64,000 bases of DNA from Chaetoderma sp. LZ-2023a. Lineage: Eukaryota > Mollusca > Caudofoveata > Chaetodermatida > Chaetodermatidae. Below, one piece after another: positions 21,700-32,609 of the stretch. The position numbers were made by a program, and so were the translations under genes. Location: assembly GCA_034401795.1 (NCBI GenBank), contig CM067371.1:77351333-77415332 (forward strand). Direction: 5' to 3'. How positions within the stretch are numbered: position 1 is the stretch's first letter; each line of letters opens with the position of its first letter. Below the pieces are notes generated by a model. It had not been told where the DNA came from, ran no database searches, and worked only from the letters and a program-made list of their open reading frames with translations.

Positions 21700-22340
21700 C
21701 ATACAGGTAAGCTGTTGAATATTTCAAAACTAAATTGATTGTTGTTGCTGTGCACTACAAGATACCTGCCCCCAAAAATTACCAATCCAAAAATTCTCGT
21801 TTGATTTCTTGAAGCATATCGCCATAGGATCGTTCCATCCAAGTTTCGTTGAAATCTGGCCATTGATTGAAAATGAATAGTGTTTTAAAGTATGTGTAAA
21901 TCTAAGATGGCCACCAGAAAGATTGACCCATTATGTATTCAGAAATCTACCACCCTGGCGTCTGTTCCGCCAAGTCTTGTTGAAATTTCTCAAGTGGTTA
22001 ATGAGGAGTAGCGTTTTAAACGATTGCCCGACATTTTTCTGAAAATCCAAGATGCCATTAAAAAAACAAGCAGTCAAAATTCTGTACATACAAGTTCTGA
22101 AGCGTACCAGCCTAGGATCCTTCCAGCTGACTTTGATTCAAATCAGCCAAGTGGTTACTGAGGAGTCCTTTTAACTGATTTCCAAATTTTCGGAAAATCC
22201 AAGATGGTGGTCCTTCCAGCCAAGTCTGGTTGAAATCGCACACATTCAAGATAACCAGAGGAAGGGTTTTTAAAACAAAGGTTGATGGACATCCAGACAG
22301 ATGGATGGACAGACAACCGATGGATGGTCGATTGTCGCCA
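21700..22340. repeat. Hairpin fragment and degenerate 130-bp tandem repeat
   Basis: At 21,706-21,750 CAGGTAAGCTGTTGAATATTTCAAAAC is one arm of the MITE hairpin. Behind it about four units start with GGATC(C/G)TTCCA..CAAGT..GTTGAAAT (21,827; 21,957; 22,115; 22,205), spaced 90-160 bases and strongly diverged. Each unit also repeats AAATCCAAGATGGC. Related wording recurs near 43,400-43,680. Confidence 0.5.
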
Positions 22341-22369
22341 TGACATAAACTCACTTGGCCATTTTGTAC

Positions 22370-22620
22370 AGATGAGCTAAATTGATATCAGTTGTTATAG
22401 TAACAGTTTCCATGAAATAAATGACAATTGGCCCATTAGAGTCTTCTAATCCTCACTTTTCAAGATGCTAACATCAAAACATTATTTTACTCGTACGTTG
22501 TCAGTAACAACACTGTGCAGTTGTCAGATTTTAAGCAGTGGCCAGGAATTGTTTCCTTTTGAGCTCTAGGGGCCTAATTACTCAACTGCACATGCCATAT
22601 AGGAAGTGGTAGAGGGCCAT
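22370..22620. repeat. Third unit of the 17.8-kb dispersed repeat
   Basis: Shares TCAGTTGTTATAGTAACAGTTTC, GTCAGTAACAACACTGTGCAGTTG and GATTTTAAGCAGTGGCC with the units at 17,820-18,445. It lies just downstream of the GPCR gene's 3' end. Confidence 0.55.
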
Positions 22621-22951
22621 GCATACAACATTTTGAGTGGTCATTTGCTAGTCTACGATGATTGCATCGAAAATTATGCCCACTTTGGTTACCTATACCA
22701 TTTAATATGGTTGGTTCAGTACGGTACCAAACCTTTTTCATCAGTGATGTCCCTGTAACAAAAAATTAAACACAAATAAAACCCTTTCCAGGTTGAACTT
22801 AACTCACTCTCACTTTCAGTCTGGTCTAGATATCTGCCAGTAGGATTCTTAGAAGTCGTAGCACATTTCCAAACTCCGAAAATGTAATAAAATAAGATGA
22901 TAGCTAAATTCACTATGCTCTTTTCGTTCTCGGATAGTTTTATAATTTGCT

Positions 22952-22957
22952 TTTATT
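22952..22957 (-). terminator. Polyadenylation signal for the GPCR gene
   Basis: AATAAA on the minus strand, 32-37 bases past the GPCR stop codon. The spacing is short but acceptable. It is the first canonical hexamer downstream. Confidence 0.45.
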
Positions 22958-22989
22958 TTGTTACCTTTGTGAGACTTTCTATGATATGG

Positions 22990-23970
22990 TCATTTCTTTA
23001 ATTTCCATATGCTTCTTCCACACAGAATGCGTACCATATCTTGGCGAATCTCCTTGGAACCTATCACATACACAAATGGGTCAACAACACTATTTATATG
23101 GCTAAATTCCATAGAATACAGCCAGATTGTCAGATGGTATGTTTGATTCGGAAAACCGAGAATGTTGTGGTAACATGTATGAAGGACACGAGGAATTATT
23201 GACACCAAAAAAAGTACTATGAGAATTGTGATAATTCTAGAATTGGTAGTTCGTTGTTCCTGTTTGGTAAGCGCCGAGTTCTTGGACATGTTGAAATATT
23301 TGACACTGTGAAAGATTGTTATTGCAACTGACGGGCCAAGTAGAAAGAACACGAGCAATAAAATGGCCTTCAAGTTTGTATCTCTATAGAAATGACATAC
23401 ATAGACAAGCTTACCTTGGAACATTATCGGATGCGCATGATAGAAAACTGTAATTATCGCTGCAGCAAATATACAAACAGCCCACATTAACAAGCACAGA
23501 TTCAGCACCCATTTTGCGGTAATTCTTACTTTGGCTTCTAATGGATATATGAGCTGATAGAAACGTATTGCTGACAGAAACATTAAATGATACACGCTGG
23601 ATTTATATGCTGCAGAATTGACGAACATCGACATTATACACGCTAAATTTTTGTTTCTCGGTGTGACGTATGGCCAAATTGCCATGCCGTTCATTATAGT
23701 CCAGCTACACGTTATAATGTCACACACAGCCAGGCTTGTCAAAAGAGTGAAAATCGGAATAAGGTAACGCTTTGAGCAGATGAAATATAGCAGAAGTATT
23801 GCGTTGATAACTGCACCAAATCCGAGTACAGTCGTAAGGATTGGTTTGAGTTCTTTAGGAAACTTACTATAGCCTTCTAAGAAGCGCAGAACTCGCGCCT
23901 CCGCCTGGCTGTACTCGGGCACAAGCAAGGTGTCATTCATCTGAAGTCGCACACTGTAATTAATTTGCAT
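22990..23970 (-). CDS. Rhodopsin-type (class A) G protein-coupled receptor, 326 aa, intronless
   Basis: A complete single-exon receptor. The N-terminus carries two N-glycosylation sequons (N4-Y-S and N12-D-T). Seven hydrophobic segments lie at about residues 44-66, 72-94, 108-133, 154-177, 200-223, 245-268 and 281-303. Class A landmarks are LAVCD at 80-84 (TM2 LAxxD), C111 and C192 for the extracellular disulphide, W163 in TM4, P213 in TM5, P260 in TM6 and DPFVY at 297-301 for NPxxY. The DRY motif is IRF (135-137) and TM6 lacks CWxP (it reads VSIIPRV). C317 could be palmitoylated. An in-frame second methionine at residue 11 is an alternative start. The ligand is unknown and no subfamily can be named. 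It is probably an orphan in a lineage-specific group. No stop or frameshift, so likely functional. Confidence 0.9.
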   Translation of the reverse strand: MQINYSVRLQMNDTLLVPEYSQAEARVLRFLEGYSKFPKELKPILTTVLGFGAVINAILLLYFICSKRYLIPIFTLLTSLAVCDIITCSWTIMNGMAIWPYVTPRNKNLACIMSMFVNSAAYKSSVYHLMFLSAIRFYQLIYPLEAKVRITAKWVLNLCLLMWAVCIFAAAIITVFYHAHPIMFQGKLVYVCHFYRDTNLKAILLLVFFLLGPSVAITIFHSVKYFNMSKNSALTKQEQRTTNSRIITILIVLFLVSIIPRVLHTCYHNILGFPNQTYHLTIWLYSMEFSHINSVVDPFVYVIGSKEIRQDMVRILCGRSIWKLKK

Positions 23971-24368
23971 CTCGATGCTTGAAATGTATACTGATATTGT
24001 TACTAAGAGCTGTAAAATAGCTGCTAATGATTAAACTCAGCAAACATGTATTCAACTGCAAGGTGTGAGCAAAACTGTCGAGCCGCTAAACAACTTAGTT
24101 ATAAACAAGAGATTGAATATATAAATAGATAAGACGCATGATTGGGCGCGCATGAAATAACCATATCAGACAATGGCTACACAAGTGCATATGCTCATCA
24201 TCAACTCTGATCACAATGTAGAGTAGAAAAGAATAATCGATGTGTTTCCAAATATAGAGGAGACAATAAATCTCCAATGAACATAAAAGATAATTGTTAT
24301 CAGTATTAGTTTCTGATGAAAGATTATTTCAACGCACGCACGCACGCACACGCACGCACGTCTATATA
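23971..24368. other. GPCR 5' flank, no further gene
   Basis: Presumed upstream and promoter region of the receptor. No clear TATA or initiator stands out. It ends in an ACGC microsatellite (24,332-24,360). Confidence 0.35.
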
Positions 24369-24590
24369 ATCATGGTGGCGCATATTCAAGCATTCAGATA
24401 GAGAATCTATGCATGCCTGCCAATCTGCCTTTACCTGTTAAACCTCTTGTTGTGCGGTAGAAAGTATGAGTAGTGTTATTGTTAGCCTGTGAGATTGCGC
24501 GCTCATGGTGTTTTTTTTGCTGATCCAGGCATTTACACCAGGTAGGCGCATGCCTGCCAATCAGTGGTGATTATGATGATGGTGATGATG

Positions 24591-24677
<87 letters not shown>

Positions 24678-24728
24678 GCTAATCCAGTCATTTACACGTG
24701 TTAGGTGCATGACTGCCAATCAGTATTA

Positions 24729-24803
<75 letters not shown>

Positions 24804-24929
24804 GCTGATCCAGTCATTTAAACGTGTTAGGTGCATGACTGCCAATCAAAGGAGATTTGACAGGTAAAGGCAGATTGGCAGGCATGCGTAGATTCTCTAT
24901 GTAAATGCCTGGATTTGCACCACCATGAT
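24369..24929. mobile_element. Terminal-inverted-repeat element with internal triplicated unit and ATT tracts
   Basis: ATCATGGTGGCGCATATTCA at 24,369 and its complement at 24,929 begin inverted repeats of about 70 bases that include ATAGAGAATCTA and GCATGCCTGCCAATCTGCC and end at TTTACCTGT. Inside are three copies of a unit CTGATCCAGKCATTTACACGTGTTAGGTGCATGACTGCCAATCA, two of them followed by about 30 ATT triplets each. The unit itself resembles the inside of the terminal repeat (GCATGCCTGCCAATC). This looks like a foldback MITE that grew by internal duplication. No coding capacity. Confidence 0.75.
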
Positions 24930-25034
24930 GTGTTCACTAGAAACGCTTGTCATATTGTATCATTAACTGATCCCTCATCCACAAACACATACCGCAACCA
25001 TTCAGACTCCAAGAAACCCCAGCCCCACCCCACA

Positions 25035-25330
25035 CTCACATCAATAGCACGGGAGGTTTGACAGGCTCATGCAAGTTGGCAGGCCATTGGATGTCTATTT
25101 CAATGTCTGTGGATCAGCACTGCTATATATTAGCAGTATGCTATTTGATGATGTGATCATGGGTCGACGACTTATTTTTTAGCGAGACCTGTAATTCAAA
25201 CTGAACAACGGTCTAGAAGGAAATAAATCCTCATCTGCATTACGGTCTGGACCGTGATTCAAACTGAATTACGTTCTAGCATGTGATGTCATCTGAATTA
25301 CGGTCTAGATAACGTAAGCCATCTGTGCTA
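25035..25330. repeat. Half copy of the 24.4-kb element and a short repeated motif
   Basis: GGTTTGACAGGCTCATGCAAGTTGGCAGGCCATTGGATG (25,046-25,090) is a diverged version of the right terminal repeat. Then CTGAATTACGGTCTAG-like phrases occur four times between 25,195 and 25,315, some preceded by GACCKTRATTCAAA. Confidence 0.55.
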
Positions 25331-25879
25331 TGTATAATGGTTGAACCAAAACAACTGAAAATGGTGTAATGGCATGTCTCCTTATACATAAAATAGCTAG
25401 CGTAGCGCATACACGCATACTCATGCGCGGCATCACGCACGCACAATCCTTAACTGTTCAAATTCAAAGCATAACATAATAAACATATATACTAATTTCA
25501 AATGAATGCTGAAAGAAATATTTAAAGGAATTGATTCACTAGCTGACACTTACTACCATAAAGGGAAACAGAATAAAATAAAATAGACACAGTATTAAGA
25601 ATTAGGAAACTGAATAGGAGATGGTGATAATTTGATTTAAAATAAAATTGCAAGTGTTAGTCCTCACCTCATTTCTGACAATTCTGTATCAGTAGCTTGG
25701 CCTCTACCGACAGTTTATGACTCTTCAGGGTGTCTTTTTCCGCAGTGTTATGGCTCTCCTCGTTCACTTAGATCTCCTCACATTTTAAATATAAATTAGC
25801 TCCTCGCGTGTCAACCGCGCCTCAAAACGCTCAAAAGGCCACTTTTGTCAATAAAGCCTTTAATTCGTCAAGAGTTTTC

Positions 25880-26170
25880 AAGCAAATTAAAATTTTTGCT
25901 CAGTAAATGACCATTTCCTAGCCAAGAGAAGACTTTTTGTGCAAGTTTATAACTGGAATTTAGGAAAATCGTTTGTAAGACGTGGGGTTTTTTTTACCTG
26001 TTTGACGATTAAAGGCTTAGTTGTCAAGAAAATCTAAATCTTTGTTTATTCAGTGTCCATTTGCAGACCAAGAGAAGACTGTTTTTGAAAATTTATCACT
26101 GGAATGACTGTCTGGATAACCGAGCCAGTTATTCCAGTGGTAAATTTTCAAAAATATGTCTCTCAGCCTG
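25880..26170. repeat. Diverged direct repeat with an inverted third unit
   Basis: CAGTAAATGACCATTTCCTAGCCAAGAGAAGAC...AACTGGAAT (about 25,900-25,955) recurs at about 26,051-26,105. The second copy faces an inverted third (ATTCCAGTGGTAAATTTTCA at 26,131-26,150), giving a 20-bp-arm hairpin. Confidence 0.6.
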
Positions 26171-26378
26171 CAAATAGACAGTTCTCCAGACAACTACAGA
26201 GGAAGTATTGGCCGGTTTTACCACTATAAACCACAAGTTGACACAAGAGGGGTTAATAGGGGATCTTGCACTCGTTGTCATGTCATATAAAATACATAAT
26301 ATATATTCAGTGAGTCAGCCAGCCAGGGTTGAAAAAAGTAGCGAGAAAATGAATAGATGGCATTAGTAGAGGTGGGGC

Positions 26379-26504
26379 GATAGGGACGCTTTTTCACACC
26401 TTTTTCTTTTGTTCTTTCCTTTGTTCTCCTCTTTGTTATTTTGATACCTTTTTTCCTTTGACCTCCGCCGCCTTTTGAAAAGGTGTGAAAAATGTGTCCC
26501 TATC
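26379..26504. repeat. Inverted repeat, 26-bp arms
   Basis: GATAGGGACGCTTTTTCACACC on the left faces GGTGTGAAAAATGTGTCCCTATC on the right, around a TTC/TTT-rich loop of about 75 bases. Probably a small foldback element. Confidence 0.65.
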
Positions 26505-26574
26505 TCCGGCATTCTGATTGGATGTTAGATGTAGAGGGTGGCCATAAGTCCTCCCCCTCATTAAATCACATGCC

Positions 26575-26960
26575 TCCTGTCATCCAATCAGGTGAGCTTA
26601 AGGGTAATTAGTGTAATGATTTACAAGGGCTAATGCATTGCATAAGTATGATTGACAGGTTACATACCTGGACCCGTCTGTTCCTGACTCTGGGAACTTA
26701 TTCAATCGCGAAGCCCTGCCCCCCCCAACCTTGTTAAATCTCGTACCTCCTGACATCCAATGAGGTGAGCTTAAGGGTAATTAGCACAATGCTGATTGAC
26801 AAGGGTTAATGCATTGTGTAAGGATAATTGACAGGGTACATGTCTGTCATCCAATGAGGTGAGCTTACGGGTAATTAGCACAATGCTGATTGACAAGGGT
26901 TAATGCATTGTGTAAAGATTATTAACATGGTACATGTCAGAACTCATCTTTTCCAGGCTC
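26575..26960. repeat. Three diverged direct repeats of about 90-180 bp
   Basis: CATCCAAT(C/G)AGGTGAGCTTAAGGGTAATTAG followed by TTGACAAGGGTTAATGCATTGTGTAA occurs at about 26,580, 26,755 and 26,848. The last two are nearly identical. CTCTGGGAACT(T/C)ATTCAATC also occurs twice (26,687 and 26,961). Confidence 0.7.
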
Positions 26961-28239
26961 TGGGAACTCATTCAATCATGGGAGATTAATTCTAAATGAT
27001 CAATCTATCGTGTAAGAACAATTGTTGAGTGGTTGTGGAAGACGACTCGGTTAGTCTAATGGGTTGATCATTAAACTTCTGAACCTTGGATCTTTTTAGC
27101 TATGGCAATGTACTAGGGTCAATGTATCGCATAAGGACAATCGGTTAGTTATTACTCCAACCGATTAAAATTAACTAGTTGAGCTTTAAAACAACTCCGA
27201 CTGTGTGAAACAATCATCAGAGTCGTACAAAGTACAACGAATCAATTTTCAATTGAGTTAGGTTAATAACTACTAATTACATTTTTAATGTGACTCGAAC
27301 GACCACGCAATATTGGGAAAATATTCCAGCCTAAGTTGACTCAGGGTTATAGGCGAGGGTTCTTTCAGTTTTCAATTAAAAAAACAATACAAGTCATTTA
27401 ACTTTTCCCAATTTTTAATAAAATAAAAGTTACAGTAAATATGCAGATGATAAATACACAGATGATAAAAATATAAAGTCTATAAATATATACATACGAA
27501 TAAGCAAAAACATAAAAAAGAATTATGTGTAAAACAAATACAAAACAATAATTTAATTAAAATATAAAATGTATAAATGTTTCTAGTGGAAATCTAGTGA
27601 GACCTGTAATGTTAATCGATTCCTTGATGATAGATTCAGGTGAGGTATTACATGAAACTGCTCTTAGAGTGATTATTTAAATAAATTTGAAAACAATATA
27701 AGCGCTACTGAACCCTAACATGTTGTGTGTAAAGATAGGTTAGGGACTTTTACAGAGGTAGGGTTTGGAGAGATATTTCAATGTGTGGGAGGGTGTGCAG
27801 GGATATATTTTAGGGTTAAATCATTTTTTTAAAGACTGAATATAACATAATTTACTCGAGCTCGGCCCATTCCCCAACCCCATAACTATTATCACCCTCC
27901 ACTCATTTCTAACCACTAATAATAAAGCAGAAGATTACTTACTCCCCCTCGATGAAGGGTATGCTAGTAATTTCTATGTTCCGGGTTAGCGTTTTATACC
28001 ACATACAACCATTCTCTCAACCCCCATCCCACACGTTTTTCAAATTCGCTCACACTCAAACCCCACATACCCCCAGGTTATGCTCGACACCCCAACCACC
28101 TGCAATCCAAAAACACCCGTCAGCTTTCCCATCCCCCACTATCATAAAATTAGATCCTAGGGATACCCTGAAAACAATACGGTTTAGTATAATAGTCATT
28201 AAAAATTATCCGTTTTTGCAAGTAAATCTGAAATGTTTC
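26961..28239. other. No gene seen
   Basis: Very AT-rich. A frame of 96 codons at 27,952-28,242 is proline/histidine-rich and spans a CCCCA-rich stretch. It has no motif support and I do not accept it as a gene. Confidence 0.4.
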
Positions 28240-29760
28240 TAAGTATCCTTACTCAAAAGTCTATGATTTTTATTTCTAATCATAGTATTAGGATCCTGAG
28301 CGAACGTTTCGAGATTATGATCCATGACTAACAGTGTATCAAACCTCAACCCCTTATTCCTGTAATTTAAAGTTAACCCCTTAATTTTGCAGACATTCTT
28401 GATATCTCCCATCTGTCTGTCTAACTGTTTATATGTGTAACTCTTCAGGCCAGTACTGACAAACTCAGTTATTTCACACTTTCAATCTGTGAAAAAGCTG
28501 AGTCGGCTATGGTAAATGGTAATTAGGCGAGGTTTATCCCATTTTTTAACATACACGATATAATCTGTATCGTGATAAATGCAACTCGAGCCTACAGCTA
28601 TTAGACTTTGTAGCAAATGAACCCGGGCATGATTCATAACAAACACAGAGATTACAACATTGGTGCGATTATCCACTGGAATAAATTGGTTCAACTCATG
28701 ATAGCACATTAACAGAGTACTATTATTGCATACCTGAATATTTTTGACAGAAATCGTTCTATCCGTCAGCAACTTCAACATGGCACTATACGAATTGATG
28801 TATTCATGCTTAGGGTAGGGGTTAAGCATGAAATAACCCCACAAAGAATTCAGCACCTGTTTTGCCAGGATTCTAAAGCCCTTATTTTGAACGATCAAAG
28901 AGTTATCTAATTTAATCCCTTCATGTTCGAACTTACGCATCTTTCTGCGCATGTTTGACAGCATCCTCGGGATACACAGATGCTTCTTGTTTAATTTTCA
29001 AAAGGTTATCAATGTATCCCTTGAAAAGTGTATCAGTGCGCTCTTCGTAGTGCCATATCTCGATAAACTCTAAGATATGATGTACAGCCTTCATCAACTC
29101 CACAGACGTCCATACTCTGTGTAGAGCATGCGCGCTATCGCTATGAGTACATTCAGTATTCTGAAAATCGTGAGTGCATTTACTGCATAGTGGAAAGAAC
29201 AAACATTTGTTACATCTGTATGGGAGGGCAGGGTAAAATAAATGTTTAGGAGGCAAACAGATACACTTTATCAGGCCAAAGTAACTAATGCCTCTACTGG
29301 TTTAAAATCTATAATGATTACTTCTGATTCACCTAGAGGGTACTCGCAGGTCTTACAAACATACGGATATAGCGATGTGATATCCACATACATTATATAC
29401 TCATCTGCTCCTGCCTGATAAATGCATAGCATTGGTGCAGCCACCATAGAGTGATGCACGTGATAAGTGGTTCATGATATGTTCTAGCGTTCGGAAACAC
29501 ATTAATTCTAGGGTCGTTCTGAGTATCTGAGCCTTAAAATCACAAACCCACATTTCAACTACCTTCACACCCATACATCTAAGCTTGCTAGATTTAGAAA
29601 GCATCTTCTGATACACTTCTAATGTTAAATCAGGCTAAAAAATGACTTGATAGTCATACGCTTACTAGGCAGATATTTCGGACATGCGTGGACGTACCAG
29701 CCATAGTAGTTAAAGTACTAGTCCATGTCGGGGCAGTAACCATCCAGCGATCTGTTAAAT
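28240..29760 (-). pseudogene. Polinton family B DNA polymerase, C-terminal half (fossil)
   Basis: Protein-primed family B polymerases copy the whole Polinton. Visible pieces, in N to C order, are YVDITSLYPYVCKTCEYPLG (motif A, DxxSLYP with the first catalytic Asp), a zinc-like stretch YRCNKCLFFPLCSKC, LKIKQEASVYP, VLNSLWGYF (motif B region), IYHDTDYIVYV (motif C, DTD) and LTLNYRNKGLRFDTLL near the end. Motifs A and C fit the polymerase active site well. The exonuclease domain is not recognisable. Several breaks. Confidence 0.8.
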
Positions 29761-29829
29761 GCTTCGGGTTCACCACCAGTTGGAGCATGTTTAACAGGGG
29801 TTCGATCTTCAGTTATGTCCGCTAGTCCG

Positions 29830-31390
29830 AGACTTCTGATTCCCACACGGACTAGTCATAGTCTATTAGTCACATGTCCGGTGGACTAGTGCAAAATTCT
29901 TGTCAAAATTATCCATTAGATTCGCCAAAATTAAACATTCTATGACATTGATAAATATAATGCTTAGAATTGTGGGAAACATGCACCACTGTTCGCAACA
30001 TAAGCCAATTATCCAATTTCTGTATATAATATGACATAGTTTTAAAATGGCTATTCTAGAGTTATCTAAAGCTGTCACTTCGCATTATTCTAAACGCCTA
30101 AACCAAATGGTTGAGATAATAAGAGGTTTGTTTTTTAGATACTTCACAATAGAAATTTTATGCATCTTATGTTGCGCAGTCATTGTTCAGAATATTATTC
30201 GAAAAGAACGTTCGAGATAAGAGGTTAATTTTTATGACACTTCGCAGTATAAATTTGGCACATCTTATGTGCCATGGTGATCAGGCATCATATTATTCTA
30301 GTTTGTCTTTCAGACACACTGAATCTCCATGAAGGCATATCTTATATTGGATTTTGTAATTAAGGATAACATATGAGTGGAGGTGGAAAATTTTTCAATT
30401 GTAAATATTTCATTAAATACGGCGAAATATAACAAAACTATTTCTAAAAACTTGTTTCTTCACACTTATTTTATTTGGAGAGGTAATTATAGCAATAACC
30501 TTTAATATGAAATTTACAACAATTTCGGTAGGCCAAAGCATTACTTTGCTCAATAACAACTGCAAGTTCTCTTCACAGTTAGTTTAATGACACATAAGAT
30601 GTGCTCTCTTATTACAGTAAACAATATATTAGCGCTTCTAACCTGGGATTATATAGGTAAAACACTGACCAAGATTAAATGAACAATATTCTAATTGCAA
30701 TAGCCTATCTTGTCAGCACTTCTATACCGTAGTCCTATCTTAATCAAATAGGAAGCAAAAACTGGAATTCCCCTTCTAAATAAAGAACTACTCAGTGAAA
30801 ATGTGGAGTGTTAACACTTTTCCTTCTATGTTATATGTGTAAGTGATACATGTATGTTATAGTTGGAGCTCTGATAATTATTTTTGAAAACAATCTGACT
30901 AACTTGTAAGTGATTAATTGCTGGCTGCAATTTCTTTCACTCAAACTAGCTTCTAAATCCAGCATCTTGAGGTGATGCATTCATGCCAGAGTAAAAGCTA
31001 TCTAATATTCTTTCGAATAAAGAGTGCACACACTCTGAAACTTCAACCAAATTCTTTGTTTAATGGTGTCTGTATTAAAGAGTAAGACTTTCTGTAATAT
31101 TGAAACGCTGGGGCTGAAAGGTGCGAGTGAGAGTTATATCATACTTATCGGCTCTGTTGGGTGTGCCATGTCTAGCCATAGCCATTATAATGTCATCAGA
31201 ATGTCTGTCACCCCATAACCCCCAGAATCCCCACCCTCCACAGCATTAACCCCTCCCCCGATCATATTAACTTCCATATCCATATCATTATTTTCAAATA
31301 AATTAACCATGTGGGCTTGAGCCAATTTATTTTTGCAATTGTTGTAATTATTTTTACTAGTTTTCTAAACATGTGTATACGGTGGGCTAA
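29830..31390. other. No gene seen (inside element B limits)
   Basis: AT-rich, no convincing frames. It may contain the decayed N-terminal part of the polymerase and other lost genes. ACATAAGATGTGC near 30,592 and GCACATCTTATGTGCC near 30,258 are short inverted words without clear meaning. Confidence 0.35.
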
Positions 31391-31398
31391 CAGATTTG

Positions 31399-32076
31399 CT
31401 AGAGGTGGAGTGGGGTAGGTAGCTGCTGGGGTGGGTTGGTATGGAGTGATGTGGGTTTGGTAGCTGTAGGGTCGGGTTTGTGAGTTGGTAATGGCGGGGG
31501 AGGGGTGGCTGAGTTAGCTAGGGTGGGAGGGGGGCATGTAGAGTTAGCTTGGTTGGAGCTCAAGGACTCAAATGGTCTCCAAAATTTTACAGGATCATTT
31601 GAGCATTTAGACGTCAGATAGGAATTTAGGGGTTGAGTTTCTGGGGGTTTAATGGTTGAAGTTACTGGTCGACAATGATGAATGTGTGTTAAAAGATCGG
31701 CATCATTTAGACCGTGCATTAAAATATTAATATTACGCTGCGATGTATCCTCTTCAGAATTAGAACCAGTTTGATGATATTGTGAGATATTTTGTTCTTC
31801 AAAGCTATGAAAATTAAAAATATCTCCAAAGATTCCCAAAGAGGTTAGAGTATATAAATCAGTTTCACGTAATATCTCACATGAATCCTTCACTACATCA
31901 TCAGTTAACTTCAAAGTCGCTGGACCCTTGGCAGGTTTAGTGCTATTATTCCACAAGGTTAAAGAAGCTCCAGGGATCAATGGCCCTGAAGTCAGTATTG
32001 AGTGTTTCATCATGGTCGCAGTCATCATCGGCGATGATGGAGATAACGTCGCTCCACTCGTCATCCCCGACATCAT
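31399..32076 (-). CDS. Open frame in Polinton B, low-complexity tail (225 aa)
   Basis: An uninterrupted frame starting MMSGMTSGATLSPSSPMMTA. It has a central segment LKLTDDVVKDSCEILRETDL and FGDIFNFHSFEEQNISQYHQ, and a Pro/Thr/Asn-rich C-terminal third (TCPPPTLANSATPPPPLPTH). The same proline-rich wording arises because the DNA is a CCCCA-type low-complexity tract. No family is recognised. It may be an element gene of unknown role or chance openness in biased sequence; its survival in an otherwise broken element is odd. Confidence 0.35.
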   Translation of the reverse strand: MMSGMTSGATLSPSSPMMTATMMKHSILTSGPLIPGASLTLWNNSTKPAKGPATLKLTDDVVKDSCEILRETDLYTLTSLGIFGDIFNFHSFEEQNISQYHQTGSNSEEDTSQRNINILMHGLNDADLLTHIHHCRPVTSTIKPPETQPLNSYLTSKCSNDPVKFWRPFESLSSNQANSTCPPPTLANSATPPPPLPTHKPDPTATKPTSLHTNPPQQLPTPLHL

Positions 32077-32350
32077 AGCTGGACAGCAAGTTGACGAAGC
32101 TGCAAAGCAAATAGGACAAAAAACAGATTAAATTATATATTTCTAGACAAGTTTTTTCACAGCCATCCAACTCCTTACCCGCCAACCCTGCAAATCCTCC
32201 AAACCCATCAAACCCCACCCCACCTGAACCTAACCACCCCACCTGACCCAAACCATAAGGCCATTCATCAACCCCACCCCTCTAAACACCCCAGAAATTT
32301 GTTATAATAATAATAATAATGATTATCGGTGGTTATTTTGTGGCAGAAAA

Positions 32351-32551
32351 GTGCCCAGAAATGAGATACGATATCTTGCTCAGGTTATAATTATTTATAT
32401 TATAGTAGTGAAATGTTTAATAAATCTGAGCATTCAAAATGGCAATAACGGTGTTTGGGTTGCTTTAGCGTCTGGTTGTTTAGGGTATATATTACCAGCT
32501 CTGAGTATTAAAATGCCTAAAGTTGAGAGGTTGTTAACGTCACCAGTTTAG
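32351..32551 (+). CDS. Small membrane protein typical of Polintons (66 aa)
   Basis: Reads MPRNEIRYLAQVIIIYIIVV, then CLINLSIQNGNNGVWVALAS and CLGYILPALSIK. Two hydrophobic segments (about residues 10-27 and 37-52) are separated by a polar NGNN turn. I recall near-identical small proteins (EIRYLxQVxIxYIVVxxCIxNLSI..LWxxLLxxxLGYxLPxPK) beside capsid genes in Polintons across animals. Role unknown, perhaps a virion or membrane-associated protein. The frame is open in this copy. Confidence 0.6.
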   Translation: MPRNEIRYLAQVIIIYIIVVKCLINLSIQNGNNGVWVALASGCLGYILPALSIKMPKVERLLTSPV

Positions 32552-32609
32552 AAAGAATAGCTAGACACATGGAGCAGTTTTATGTTACACTACCGAGCAT
32601 ACAGTAGCA

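Noticed and set aside
27952-28242. 96-codon Pro/His-rich frame
   Set aside because: Lies on CCCCA-rich sequence, no motif, and next to Polinton B polymerase on the other strand.
32156-32290. CCCCACC-rich stretch considered as a CRISPR-like or regulatory array
   Set aside because: No regular spacer or repeat period; it is low-complexity sequence.
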